DNA from: Suilimivivens sp964393865
GTDB lineage: Bacteria; Bacillota; Clostridia; Lachnospirales; Lachnospiraceae
DNA length: 11,668 bases
NCBI GenBank assembly: GCA_964393865.1
Contig: CAYMUW010000063.1
Location: 1-11,668, forward strand
Reading direction: 5' to 3'
The notes beneath the pieces were generated by a model. The model was not told the origin of the DNA, did not search any database, and saw only the letters and a list, made by a program, of their open reading frames with translations. Each line of letters begins with the position of its first letter. Position 1 is the stretch's first letter. Both the position numbers and the translations under genes were made by a program. Positions 1 to 6,567 of this stretch are shown here, one piece after another.

Positions 1-20
1 AGAAAATGGAGGAAACGTAA

Positions 21-389
21 ATGGCTCGTATTGCAGGTGTTGACTTACCGAGAGAGAAACGTGTTGAAATTGGTTTGACTTATGTTTATGGAATTGGAAG
101 AGTAAGTGCTAACAAGATTCTTGAGAAGGCAAAAGTTAATCCGGATACTCGTGTAAGAGAGTTGACTGACGAAGAAGTTAAGAGAATCAGCGAAGTGATT
201 GACGCTGAGTACATGGTAGAGGGTGACTTGCGTAGAGAAGTTGCCATGAATATCAAGAGACTTCAGGAAATTGGATGCTATAGAGGTATCCGTCACAGAA
301 AAGGACTTCCTGTGCGTGGACAGAAGACCAAAACCAACGCAAGAACCAGGAAAGGTCCCAAGAGAACTGTTGCTAATAAGAAGAAGTAA
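21..389 (+). CDS. rpsM: 30S ribosomal protein S13
   Basis: Ribosomal protein S13 sits in the head of the 30S subunit and contacts the P-site tRNA and the 50S subunit. The 122-residue protein has the standard family length. It starts MARIAGVDLPREKRVEIGLTY, has the helix-hairpin-helix stretch YGIGRVSANKIL, and ends in the family's basic tail (RHRKGLPVRGQKTKTNARTR, then a lysine-rich end) that reaches towards tRNA. GGAGGA at 8-13 lies 7 bases before the ATG and fixes the start. It is the first complete gene of the window and is followed 59 bases later by rpsK, the usual order in Firmicutes, so it should be co-transcribed with the genes upstream of the window. Nothing in it is unusual. Confidence 0.98.
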   Translation: MARIAGVDLPREKRVEIGLTYVYGIGRVSANKILEKAKVNPDTRVRELTDEEVKRISEVIDAEYMVEGDLRREVAMNIKRLQEIGCYRGIRHRKGLPVRGQKTKTNARTRKGPKRTVANKKK

Positions 390-448
390 TAGTTATCGGC
401 AGTTGTTGTTACTCACAAATATTTTATTGAGAAAGTAGGTTAGTTTAA

Positions 449-847
449 ATGGCAGCAAAAAAAGTTACAAAAAAAGTGACAAAAAAACGTGTCAAGAAAA
501 ACGTTGAACATGGACAGGCACATATCCAGTCTTCATTTAACAATACCATTGTTACATTGACAGACAATGAAGGAAATGCTCTTAGCTGGGCAAGTGCCGG
601 AGGTCTTGGATTTAGAGGTTCAAGGAAATCTACTCCCTATGCAGCTCAGATGGCAGCTGAGACAGCTACTAAGGCTGCTCTGGTACATGGATTAAAGACA
701 GTAGATGTTATGGTAAAGGGACCCGGTTCAGGCCGTGAAGCAGCTATTCGTGCACTTTCTGCATGTGGACTTGAGGTAACCAGTATCAGAGACGTGACAC
801 CTGTTCCTCATAACGGATGTCGTCCGCCTAAGCGTCGTAGAGTTTAA
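449..847 (+). CDS. rpsK: 30S ribosomal protein S11
   Basis: S11 belongs to the 30S platform and helps shape the mRNA exit region near the Shine-Dalgarno helix. The 132 residues begin with a lysine-rich N-terminal tail (MAAKKVTKKVTKKRVKKNV). The conserved S11 core follows (HIQSSFNNTIVTLTD, GLGFRGSRKSTPYAAQ, VKGPGSGREAAIRAL), then the signature C-terminus RDVTPVPHNGCRPPKRRRV. The ribosome-binding site is weak (AGTAGG at about 434-439, 9 bases before the ATG), so translation may depend partly on coupling or on the AU-rich leader. The N-terminus is coded by an A-rich run of near-repeated Lys-Lys-Val-Thr codons. It lies between rpsM and rpsD in conserved operon order. Confidence 0.98.
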   Translation: MAAKKVTKKVTKKRVKKNVEHGQAHIQSSFNNTIVTLTDNEGNALSWASAGGLGFRGSRKSTPYAAQMAAETATKAALVHGLKTVDVMVKGPGSGREAAIRALSACGLEVTSIRDVTPVPHNGCRPPKRRRV

Positions 848-928
848 TTTTTAAATATTAATAGTAACCCAAAAGTTGGAAGAAGGCGTTAAAACGCTGT
901 AAACAATAATTTCAGGAGGAAATTTGAA

Positions 929-1522
929 ATGGCAGTAAACAGAGTTCCGGTATTAAAGAGATGTAGATCCCTTGGTCTTGATCCCGTATTTTTAGGATAT
1001 GACAAGAAATCTAACAGAACAAATGCAAGAGCAGGCAAGAAGGTAAGTGAGTATGGCCTTCAGCTGAGAGAAAAGCAGAAAGCAAAATTCATCTATGGCG
1101 TGCTTGAAAAGCCTTTCAGAAACTACTATGAGAAGGCTGATAGAATGAAGGGAATGACAGGTGAAAACCTGATGGTCCTTTTGGAAAGCAGACTGGACAA
1201 TGTTGTTTTCAGAATGGGATTTGCAAGAACCAGAAGAGAAGCAAGACAGGTTGTTGACCACAAGCATATTCTGGTAAATGGAAAGTCGGTAAACATTCCT
1301 TCCTATTTGATTAAGGCAGGGGATGTAATCGAAGTCAGAGAAAAATCCAAATCCTTACAGAGATACAAGGATATCCTCGAAGTAACAGCAGGAAGATTGG
1401 TTCCTGAATGGATTGATGTAGATCAGGAAGCATTCAAGGGAACTGTTAAGAACCTTCCGACAAGAGAAATGATTGATGTTCCTGTAAATGAGATGCTTAT
1501 CGTCGAGTTGTATTCCAAATAA
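929..1522 (+). CDS. rpsD: 30S ribosomal protein S4
   Basis: S4 nucleates 30S assembly by binding the 5' domain of 16S rRNA, and in many bacteria it also represses translation of its own operon. The 197-residue protein has the conserved N-terminal region (MAVNRVPVLKRCRSLGLDP), then the S4 RNA-binding domain at about residues 88-148 (SRLDNVVFRMGFARTRREAR, VDHKHILVNG), and a C-terminus ending VNEMLIVELYSK. Only one cysteine (Cys12) is present at the N-terminus, so this is the zinc-free form of S4 rather than the four-cysteine form. A strong site, AGGAGGA at 914-920, precedes the ATG by 8 bases. A small inverted repeat (GCGTT/AACGC, 886-897) lies in the leader. Downstream is a long structured gap before rpoA. 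Confidence 0.98.
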   Translation: MAVNRVPVLKRCRSLGLDPVFLGYDKKSNRTNARAGKKVSEYGLQLREKQKAKFIYGVLEKPFRNYYEKADRMKGMTGENLMVLLESRLDNVVFRMGFARTRREARQVVDHKHILVNGKSVNIPSYLIKAGDVIEVREKSKSLQRYKDILEVTAGRLVPEWIDVDQEAFKGTVKNLPTREMIDVPVNEMLIVELYSK

Positions 1523-1733
1523 TACCGTATAACGATGCACTAAGGCAGCAAGATACGCTATCTGAGAACATCTGTAGTATACGGCGAAGAGACCCTGAGG
1601 CAGCTATATATGCTGCCTAAGAGTATCTATATCATATGTGGAAGAGGTGCAGAACAGCTCTTTCGATATAAGAAATTGATGTTTGGGATATGCGGAATAG
1701 AAGTTTAAATGTTCGTAAAGGAGGGTATTGGCA
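1523..1733 (+). promoter_or_regulatory. structured rpsD-rpoA intergenic leader
   Basis: This 211-base gap is long for the inside of a ribosomal-protein operon and has no credible ORF. Direct reading shows several complementary segments. CCGTATA (1525-1531) matches TATACGG (1578-1584). A small hairpin AGATA-CGC-TATCT lies at 1551-1563. A perfect 7-bp stem AGGCAGC (1598-1604)/GCTGCCT (1612-1618) encloses TATATAT. A second AGGCAGC at 1543-1549 could pair with the same GCTGCCT arm, which makes two mutually exclusive folds. There is no U-tract after the main stem, so it is not a simple terminator. AAAGGAGGG at 1717-1725 is the rpoA ribosome-binding site. That this is an RNA control element (for example S4 autoregulation) is inference; RNA processing or a paused-transcription site is also possible. 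Confidence 0.45.
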
Positions 1734-2693
1734 GTGTTTGATTTTGAAAGACCAAATATTGAGGTGGCAGAAATCTCTGAGGATAAAAAATATGGCAGAT
1801 TTGTCGTAGAGCCTTTGGAAAGAGGTTATGGTATTACACTCGGTAATTCACTTAGAAGAATTATGCTCTCTTCACTTCCTGGTGCTGCTGTGAGCCAGGT
1901 AAAGATAGAAGGTGTGCTTCATGAGTTCAGTTCCATCGAAGGTGTTAAGGAAGATGTGACAGAAATTATTATGAACATCAAAAGCCTTGCTATCAGAAAT
2001 AACAGCGATACAAACGAGCCTAAGACCGCATACATTGAGTATGAAGGCGAGGGTATCGTGAAAGCATCTGATATTCAGTGCGATCAGGATATTGAAATTT
2101 TAAATCCTGACATCACAATAGCAACCTTAAGCGGCAAGAATACCAAGCTTTACATGGAGCTGACTATTACCAAAGGAAGAGGCTATGTAAGCGCCGATAA
2201 GAACAAGAGCGAGGATTTGCCGATTGGAGTTATTGCGGTTGATTCTATTTATACACCGGTTGAAAGAGTCAATATAACAGTAGAAAATACCCGTGTTGGT
2301 CAGATCACTGATTTTGATAAGCTGACTTTGGATGTGTATACCAATGGAACATTGGTGCCTGATGAAGCTGTCAGTCTGGCTGCAAAGGTACTCAGCGAGC
2401 ATTTAAGCCTTTTCATTGATTTGTCTGAAAATGCCAAGACCGCAGAGGTTATGGTAGAAAAGGAAGAGGACGAGAAGGAAAAGGTTCTGGAAATGAGCAT
2501 TGACGAATTAGAGTTGTCAGTTCGTTCTTATAATTGCTTAAAGAGAGCAGGTATTAATACCGTTGAAGAATTAACAAATAAGACTTCCGAGGATATGATG
2601 AAGGTTCGTAACTTAGGACGTAAGTCACTGGAGGAAGTATTAGCTAAGTTGAAGGAGCTGGGATTACAGCTTAATCCAAGTGATGAGGCATAA
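1734..2693 (+). CDS. rpoA: DNA-directed RNA polymerase subunit alpha
   Basis: The alpha subunit dimerises to start RNA polymerase assembly and binds UP elements and activators through its C-terminal domain. I choose the GTG at 1734 (319 residues, starting FDFERPNIEVAEI). AAAGGAGGG at 1717-1725 lies 8 bases before it, whereas the in-frame TTG at 1728 would leave only 2 bases. The N-terminal domain (about residues 1-230) holds the dimerisation motif GNSLRRIMLSSLPGAAV near residues 37-53. A charged linker (VEKEEDEKEKVLE) leads to the alpha-CTD at about 250-312, with the DNA-binding VRSYNCLKRAG and the helix-hairpin-helix NLGRKSLEEV. The arginine of VRS corresponds to Arg265 of the E. coli protein. 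Length and residues are normal. It is flanked by two structured gaps. Confidence 0.98.
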   Translation: MFDFERPNIEVAEISEDKKYGRFVVEPLERGYGITLGNSLRRIMLSSLPGAAVSQVKIEGVLHEFSSIEGVKEDVTEIIMNIKSLAIRNNSDTNEPKTAYIEYEGEGIVKASDIQCDQDIEILNPDITIATLSGKNTKLYMELTITKGRGYVSADKNKSEDLPIGVIAVDSIYTPVERVNITVENTRVGQITDFDKLTLDVYTNGTLVPDEAVSLAAKVLSEHLSLFIDLSENAKTAEVMVEKEEDEKEKVLEMSIDELELSVRSYNCLKRAGINTVEELTNKTSEDMMKVRNLGRKSLEEVLAKLKELGLQLNPSDEA

Positions 2694-2838
2694 TCCGGCC
2701 GAATAATTTCGTGAAGCATTGTTGCGGTAAGCCCAAGGAGCGCGCAATATGTTCTCATAAATGGAAGCTGTTCTTTCATATGGAGAGAACAGAATGTAAC
2801 TGCATTCGGTAAGTAAGTCCAAAGAGCATGGCCGGATG
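2693..2838 (+). promoter_or_regulatory. structured rpoA-rplQ intergenic element
   Basis: The gap between rpoA and rplQ is 236 bases and begins with a closed structure. ATCCGGCC (2693-2700, overlapping the last base of the rpoA stop) is the exact complement of GGCCGGAT (2830-2837). Inside, TGTTCTC (2750-2756) pairs with GAGAACA (2785-2791) around a nested ATGGAA/TTTCAT stem, and ATTG..GCG (2719-2726) can pair with CGC..CAAT (about 2741-2748). A short module occurs twice inside: CGGTAAG at 2725 and 2807, each followed by CCAARGAGC (2733 and 2819). No ORF or U-tract is present. The pattern resembles a multi-branched RNA element that could control rplQ or alpha/L17 balance, but the role is inferred only from base complementarity. 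Confidence 0.45.
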
Positions 2839-2929
2839 TACCATGACGGGCACAGCCCATTGAGAAAAGAAGAAATTTCCTTTGGAGAGAAATCTTCAGA
2901 AGAGAAAACTTCTTTGGAAAGGAGCCAAA

Positions 2930-3466
2930 ATGGCAAAATACAGAAAACTGGGAAGAACATCAAGCCAGAGAAAAGCACTGCTTAGAAGTCAGGTAACAAG
3001 TCTTCTTTATAAGGGAAAGATTATTACCACACAGGCAAGAGCAAAGGAAGTTCAGAAGATTGCTGAAGGGCTGATTGCACTTGCAGTTAAGGAAAAGGAT
3101 AACTACGAGACAGTTAAGGTTTCCGCTAAGGTTCCTGTTAAGGACAAAGATGGAAAAAGAGTAAAAGAGGTTATTGACGGCAAGAAGATAACTAAATTTG
3201 AAACTGTTGAAAAGGAAATCAAGAAGGATCTGCCTTCCAGACTCCATGCAAGGCATCAGATGTTGAAGGTTCTCTATCCTGTGACCGAGGTTCCCGCTAC
3301 AAAGGCAGGAAGAAAGAAAGGCACAAAGGAAGTAGATCTGGTTGCAAAGCTGTTTGATGAGTACGGACCCAAGTATGCAAGCCGCAACGGTGGTTATACA
3401 AGAATTATTAAGATCGGCCAGCGTAAGGGTGACGGTGCTTTGGAAGTAGTTCTTGAGTTAGTTTAA
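2930..3466 (+). CDS. rplQ: 50S ribosomal protein L17, long form
   Basis: L17 lies near the peptide exit tunnel on the 50S subunit. The ATG at 2930 is chosen because AAAGGAG (2918-2924) precedes it by 5 bases and it gives the family N-terminus MAKYRKLGRTSSQRKALLR. An in-frame TTG at 2882 would add 16 residues with no family match. The protein has 178 residues against about 127 in E. coli. The extra length is internal: a lysine/valine-rich stretch at about residues 55-100 (KVPVKDKDGKRVKEV) and a second insertion at about 118-133. The conserved end resumes with LFDEYGPKYASRNGGYTRI and EVVLELV. I associate long L17 forms with Lachnospiraceae. A strong terminator follows 14 bases after the stop. 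Confidence 0.96.
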   Translation: MAKYRKLGRTSSQRKALLRSQVTSLLYKGKIITTQARAKEVQKIAEGLIALAVKEKDNYETVKVSAKVPVKDKDGKRVKEVIDGKKITKFETVEKEIKKDLPSRLHARHQMLKVLYPVTEVPATKAGRKKGTKEVDLVAKLFDEYGPKYASRNGGYTRIIKIGQRKGDGALEVVLELV

Positions 3467-3479
3467 TACAAAATCTTAG

Positions 3480-3508
3480 AAGCTCTATGAATTTCATGGA
3501 GCTTTTTT
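3480..3508 (+). terminator. intrinsic terminator of the ribosomal operon
   Basis: An 11-bp stem, AAGCTCTATGA (3480-3490) with TCATGGAGCTT (3494-3504), has one G-U pair and a 3-base loop. It is followed directly by a T-tract to 3508. It starts 14 bases after rplQ and should end the alpha-operon transcript, separating it from the chemoreceptor unit. Confidence 0.93.
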
Positions 3509-3527
3509 GTATTTGACAGAAAAATAC

Positions 3528-3563
3528 ATTTGTTTTTAGAAAACAAATAAGGAACAAATAAGG
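3528..3563. repeat. inverted repeat and 11-bp tandem repeat upstream of the MCP promoter
   Basis: A perfect 9-bp inverted repeat ATTTGTTTT-TAG-AAAACAAAT lies at 3528-3548. Overlapping its right arm is a perfect direct duplication of AACAAATAAGG (3542-3552 and 3553-3563). The whole stretch sits 17-52 bases upstream of the -35 box of the chemoreceptor promoter. That position and symmetry would suit a regulator-binding site or an A-rich UP element. No regulator can be named from sequence. Confidence 0.5.
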
Positions 3564-3579
3564 AATTGTGGGATTTTTG

Positions 3580-3607
3580 TGGACAATTAACACTAAAGTG
3601 CTATAAT
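3580..3607 (+). promoter_or_regulatory. SigA-type promoter for the MCP unit
   Basis: The -35 box TGGACA (3580-3585, 5 of 6 consensus) is followed by a 16-base spacer and a perfect -10 box TATAAT (3602-3607). TGC immediately upstream gives an extended -10. Transcription should start near 3614, leaving a leader of about 40 bases with AAGGGG (3637-3642) before the ATG at 3654. A TTGACA at 3513-3518 has no matching -10 and is less likely to be used. Confidence 0.8.
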
Positions 3608-3653
3608 AGAATTAAAAATATATACATATTACACAAAAGGGGTAGGAATAAAT

Positions 3654-5351
3654 ATGAAGATAAGATCTAAAATTCTTTTATTGGTGCTTTTCCCATTGCT
3701 TTGTTTGGGGATTGTGACGATTATTGTCGGTAATGTCAGAATTAGCGAAGTGGTATCGTCAAGCATCGAAAACGGTCTGCGGGGAAGTGCTGTGGCCATA
3801 AGAGAAGCTTTACATTATGCGGATGAAGGAAGCTATCAGCTTGATGGGGATAAGCTGTATAAGGGAAGCTTTAACATCAGTGATGCAGTTGATCTTGCGG
3901 ATATGGTTAAGGCGTCGGCTGATACTGATATTACCGTATTTTATGGTGACACCAGATATATGACATCTGTGGTGGATGCACAAGGAAACCGCGTTGTGGG
4001 GACACAGGCCGGACAGGTTATAGTAGACAAGGTTATTAACAGCGGGCAGGAGTATTTTTCCGAGGATGTTAATGTGGAAGGCATGGAGTACTATGGATAT
4101 TACATACCATTGTATGATGAGGTCTCAGGTCAGGCAGTGGGAATGATTTTTGCCGGTATGCCTCAGGCGGATGCAAAAGCGCAGATCATTAAAATTATTT
4201 CTTTGATTACCGGAATTATGTGTGTCCTGATTATTTTGTGCTCTGTAACAGGCGCGATGGTAGTAAGCCGAATTGTTAAGGCACTTCAGCAGGGAACCAA
4301 TGCACTGGAGAATGTTGCCAAGGGTAATTTGAAGGTAGAGTTGACTAAAAGGAATTTAGAGCGTAAGGACGAAATCGGAAATATTTGCCGGGCGATCAAT
4401 ATGCTTAAGGGTGAGTTGACGAAAATTATTACGGATGTCAAGAAGCAAAGCAATGCGTTAAGTGATGACTCTGCGATTTTAAGAGCGAAAACGGAGGAAA
4501 GCTCCGATCATATTATACAGGTTGAGCGTGCTGTGGAGGAAATTGCACAGGGCGCAGGCAATCAGGCGGAAGAGACTCAAAGTGCTACGGAGAATATTAT
4601 TATTATGGGCAATATGATTGAGGAAACCGCCAATGAAATTGATGTGCTCAATGAGAATGCCAAGCAGATTAAAACGTTGGGACAGACGGCGGCAGGCACT
4701 CTTCAAAGCTTGCAGCAGATCAATCAAAAGACAAAGGAATCTATTGATGTGATTTATGAGCAGACCAACACAACTAACACCTCTGCACAGAAAATAAAAG
4801 AGGCAACTGCTCTGATTACAGATATTGCAGAAGAGACGAACCTATTGTCCTTAAATGCTTCCATAGAAGCTGCAAGAGCCGGAGAACAGGGCAGGGGCTT
4901 TGCTGTAGTTGCATCTCAAATTCAAAAACTGGCAGAGCAATCCAATGAGTCCGCAAGACAGATTGAGGAGATTATCAATCTTCTGCTCAGTGACTCGGAG
5001 AGGGCCGTTGAGACCATGGAAGAAGTAAAAGAGATCATGGAAACCCAGAGCGAGAATGTCTCGAAGACAGACGAACAGGTAAAGCAGGTTCTGGGTCAGG
5101 TAGATGAATCCATCGAGGCAATCGGCAGAGTGGCAGAGAAGACTACCAGGATTAATGAGGCCAGAGTCAGCGTTACCGATACGGTACAAAATCTTACTGC
5201 GGTTGCTCAGGAAAATGCAGCCAGCACGCAGGAGTCTGCTGCTTCCGTTAATCAGGTGAGTGAAATTATCCATAACATCGCCGACAGCGCAAAAGCGCTT
5301 AAGGAGATTGCAGAGCAGATGGACAGAAGCATGGAGAAGTTTGAGGTATAG
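3654..5351 (+). CDS. methyl-accepting chemotaxis protein with Cache-like sensor domain
   Basis: This is a transmembrane chemoreceptor that would detect an extracellular ligand and control CheA/CheW. Its 565 residues show the classical layout. The first membrane helix is at about 7-27 (ILLLVLFPLLCLGIVTIIVG). An extracellular domain at about 28-177 resembles a single Cache sensor (ITVFYGDTRYMTSVVDAQGN, YYGYYIPLYDE, GQAVGMIFAGMP). The second membrane helix is at about 178-205, a HAMP linker at about 206-258, and a long coiled-coil signalling domain to the end. The conserved hairpin tip is intact at about 393-430 (ETNLLSLNASIEAARAGEQG, then RGFAVVASQIQKLAEQS). Glu/Gln-rich methylation-type segments flank it. 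There is no C-terminal pentapeptide tether for CheR/CheB. No other che gene is in the window, so it is an orphan receptor. It has its own promoter, and the next gene follows after 26 bases. The ligand cannot be predicted. Confidence 0.95.
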   Translation: MKIRSKILLLVLFPLLCLGIVTIIVGNVRISEVVSSSIENGLRGSAVAIREALHYADEGSYQLDGDKLYKGSFNISDAVDLADMVKASADTDITVFYGDTRYMTSVVDAQGNRVVGTQAGQVIVDKVINSGQEYFSEDVNVEGMEYYGYYIPLYDEVSGQAVGMIFAGMPQADAKAQIIKIISLITGIMCVLIILCSVTGAMVVSRIVKALQQGTNALENVAKGNLKVELTKRNLERKDEIGNICRAINMLKGELTKIITDVKKQSNALSDDSAILRAKTEESSDHIIQVERAVEEIAQGAGNQAEETQSATENIIIMGNMIEETANEIDVLNENAKQIKTLGQTAAGTLQSLQQINQKTKESIDVIYEQTNTTNTSAQKIKEATALITDIAEETNLLSLNASIEAARAGEQGRGFAVVASQIQKLAEQSNESARQIEEIINLLLSDSERAVETMEEVKEIMETQSENVSKTDEQVKQVLGQVDESIEAIGRVAEKTTRINEARVSVTDTVQNLTAVAQENAASTQESAASVNQVSEIIHNIADSAKALKEIAEQMDRSMEKFEV

Positions 5352-5377
5352 CAGAAATTATACATACGGAGCGTGGA

Positions 5378-6025
5378 ATGGATACAATTTATCAGGCAGT
5401 AAAGGAACTTTTAAAATCATTCGTTAATTTGTTTGTAGCCGTAATAAATCTGATTGCCGGAGTAATTAATGGTTTAGTCGGAATTTTAGGTAAGCTGAAC
5501 CCCAGAGCTTCGCAAAAGCTGAATGAAATCAGTGAAAAGGGCTTTGAGGCTAAAGCGGAGGGAAATGATATAAAGAAGCGGCGTTTCCGGGAAGGCGTAA
5601 CACTTTCCGGATGTGAAGAAGAGATGGCCGCTTCCATCAGAAAGGAGCTTCAGGAAAAGGTTACCAGCAAGGAACGGTATTATTACCTGCATGCCCAGGC
5701 AGAGGATCAGGGACACGCTTTCTATTGTATTATACTTGCAATTTTGGCGTTTGGTTTATTTGCCTCCACCATGCTTTACAGTGTGGGAAGTTCAATCGGC
5801 ACAAGAATCTTTGCCGCAGTGATTATGGCTGCCTTATGTATTTTTGTCTGTGTATCGATTGCAAAGTATCGGAAGAGAATACTGAGAAACCGTATTGCAA
5901 AGGTTATTCTCGAGGAGGAGTTTAAGGAACGGAACTGGTGCAAGATCCATCCTATTTCGGAGGTAAACCGGGAAGAGAATAGTACCGGTAAAAATGAGCT
6001 GGTTCAGCGGGCGGAAAGCCTATAA
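5378..6025 (+). CDS. hypothetical membrane protein with asparagine-heptad N-terminal helix
   Basis: I do not recognise the family of this 215-residue protein. GGAG at 5368-5371 lies 6 bases before the ATG, and the gene starts 26 bases after the chemoreceptor, so the two are probably one transcript. The N-terminal helix (about residues 10-40) is hydrophobic with Asn17, Asn24 and Asn31 spaced exactly seven apart. It reads as three 7-residue units (FVNLFVA, VINLIAG, VINGLVG) ending in LNP. A charged soluble stretch (43-112) follows, then two predicted membrane helices at about 115-136 and 144-162, and a basic/acidic cytoplasmic tail (KYRKRILRNRI). There is no signal-peptide cleavage site or catalytic motif. 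It may be a partner of the receptor or an unrelated envelope protein; only the context links them. A terminator follows. Confidence 0.8.
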   Translation: MDTIYQAVKELLKSFVNLFVAVINLIAGVINGLVGILGKLNPRASQKLNEISEKGFEAKAEGNDIKKRRFREGVTLSGCEEEMAASIRKELQEKVTSKERYYYLHAQAEDQGHAFYCIILAILAFGLFASTMLYSVGSSIGTRIFAAVIMAALCIFVCVSIAKYRKRILRNRIAKVILEEEFKERNWCKIHPISEVNREENSTGKNELVQRAESL

Positions 6026-6037
6026 AACAGTTGAATG

Positions 6038-6066
6038 AGGATGTCTCAGATTGAGGCATCCTTTTT
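6038..6066 (+). terminator. intrinsic terminator of the MCP-membrane protein unit
   Basis: AGGATGTCTCA (6038-6048) pairs with TGAGGCATCCT (6052-6062) in an 11-bp stem with one G-U pair and a 3-base loop, followed by TTTT. It begins 12 bases after the stop of the membrane protein gene. Confidence 0.9.
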
Positions 6067-6097
6067 ATGTAATTGGTAAGTGCTGTAATCGTAGTGG

Positions 6098-6129
6098 AAA
6101 AGTGCAGGTTGCGAGGATTGCGCTTTTTT
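6098..6129 (+). terminator. second, weaker candidate terminator
   Basis: AAAAGTGCA (6098-6106) can pair with TGCGCTTTT (6119-6127) in a 9-bp stem with one G-U pair and a 12-base loop, running into a T-tract to 6129. It could back up the terminator 30 bases upstream. The large loop and the lack of a nearby upstream gene end make it less certain. Confidence 0.5.
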
Positions 6130-6228
6130 GACAATAAAAGTTACATAATTTTGTTCTGTGTGATACGATATATAAAAGCATATCTTTCTGTTTTTCATTC
6201 GAGTTATTCTAAACTCAATTCTTATTGT

Positions 6229-6476
6229 TCAAGAAAGCTTGATGCAGAAGTGGAACGCGCAAAGAAAAGCGAGACGTGGAGGCGGGAATATATGAAAGAA
6301 ATTGTAGATCGCATGGATATAAAGCAAGAGGGATACAAGAAGGCATAAAGCAGGGCGAACAGCGCATGAACAGACTGATTGTTCTGTTAACAGAGCAAAA
6401 TTGTACGGAGGATATTATCAGGGCTGCAAAGAATGAGTCATATCAGAAACAGTTGTTTGAAGAATTTGGCATATAA
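6229..6476 (+). pseudogene. Rpn-family PD-(D/E)XK nuclease/transposase remnant, truncated and frameshifted
   Basis: Only the C-terminal tail typical of Rpn-type recombination-promoting nucleases remains. It reads KLDAEVERAKKSETWRREYM in one frame. After a one-base loss near 6342-6348 it continues in another frame with GIKQGEQRMNRLIVLLTEQN and ends in KNESYQKQLFEEFGI. Restoring one G in AAGGCATAAAG joins the two as KKGIKQGE and removes the stop. The PD-(D/E)XK catalytic domain that should precede it is absent: the 150 bases upstream are AT-rich, hold a possible terminator, and show no motif. Rpn genes are mobile and often multicopy in gut Clostridia. This copy is decayed and cannot encode an active nuclease. 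The start given is the first codon with recognisable similarity, not a translation start. Confidence 0.8.
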
Positions 6477-6482
6477 ATGATT

Positions 6483-6517
6483 AACGGCATCTAAGCAAAG
6501 TGCTTAGGTGCCGTTTT
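6483..6517 (+). terminator. intrinsic terminator between convergent units
   Basis: A 15-bp stem, AACGGCATCTAAGCA (6483-6497) with TGCTTAGGTGCCGTT (6501-6515), has one G-U pair, a 3-base loop and TTTT at 6514-6517. It starts 6 bases after the Rpn fragment stop, as if it were that gene's original terminator. It also lies 50 bases past the end of the minus-strand peptidase gene, but on that strand the U-tract is poor. Confidence 0.88.
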
Positions 6518-6567
6518 ATGGTGCAAAGGCTTGATAAATGAAATCATGTATGTGAAAAATAATTTGC

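Noticed and set aside
1728..1733. TTG start for rpoA
   Set aside because: Only 2 bases separate it from the AGGAGGG site; the GTG at 1734 has 8-base spacing and gives the conserved FDFERPNIE start.
2882..2929. Upstream TTG start for rplQ
   Set aside because: It adds 16 residues unlike any L17 N-terminus, while the ATG at 2930 has a good ribosome-binding site and gives the conserved MAKYRKLGR start.
3513..3541. TTGACA at 3513-3518 as the chemoreceptor -35 box
   Set aside because: At 17 bases downstream there is only TTAGAA; the TGGACA/TATAAT pair at 3580-3607 is far better.
4479..5273. Antisense ORFs opposite the chemoreceptor
   Set aside because: They are long only because of codon bias on the sense strand; no ribosome-binding sites or protein family features.
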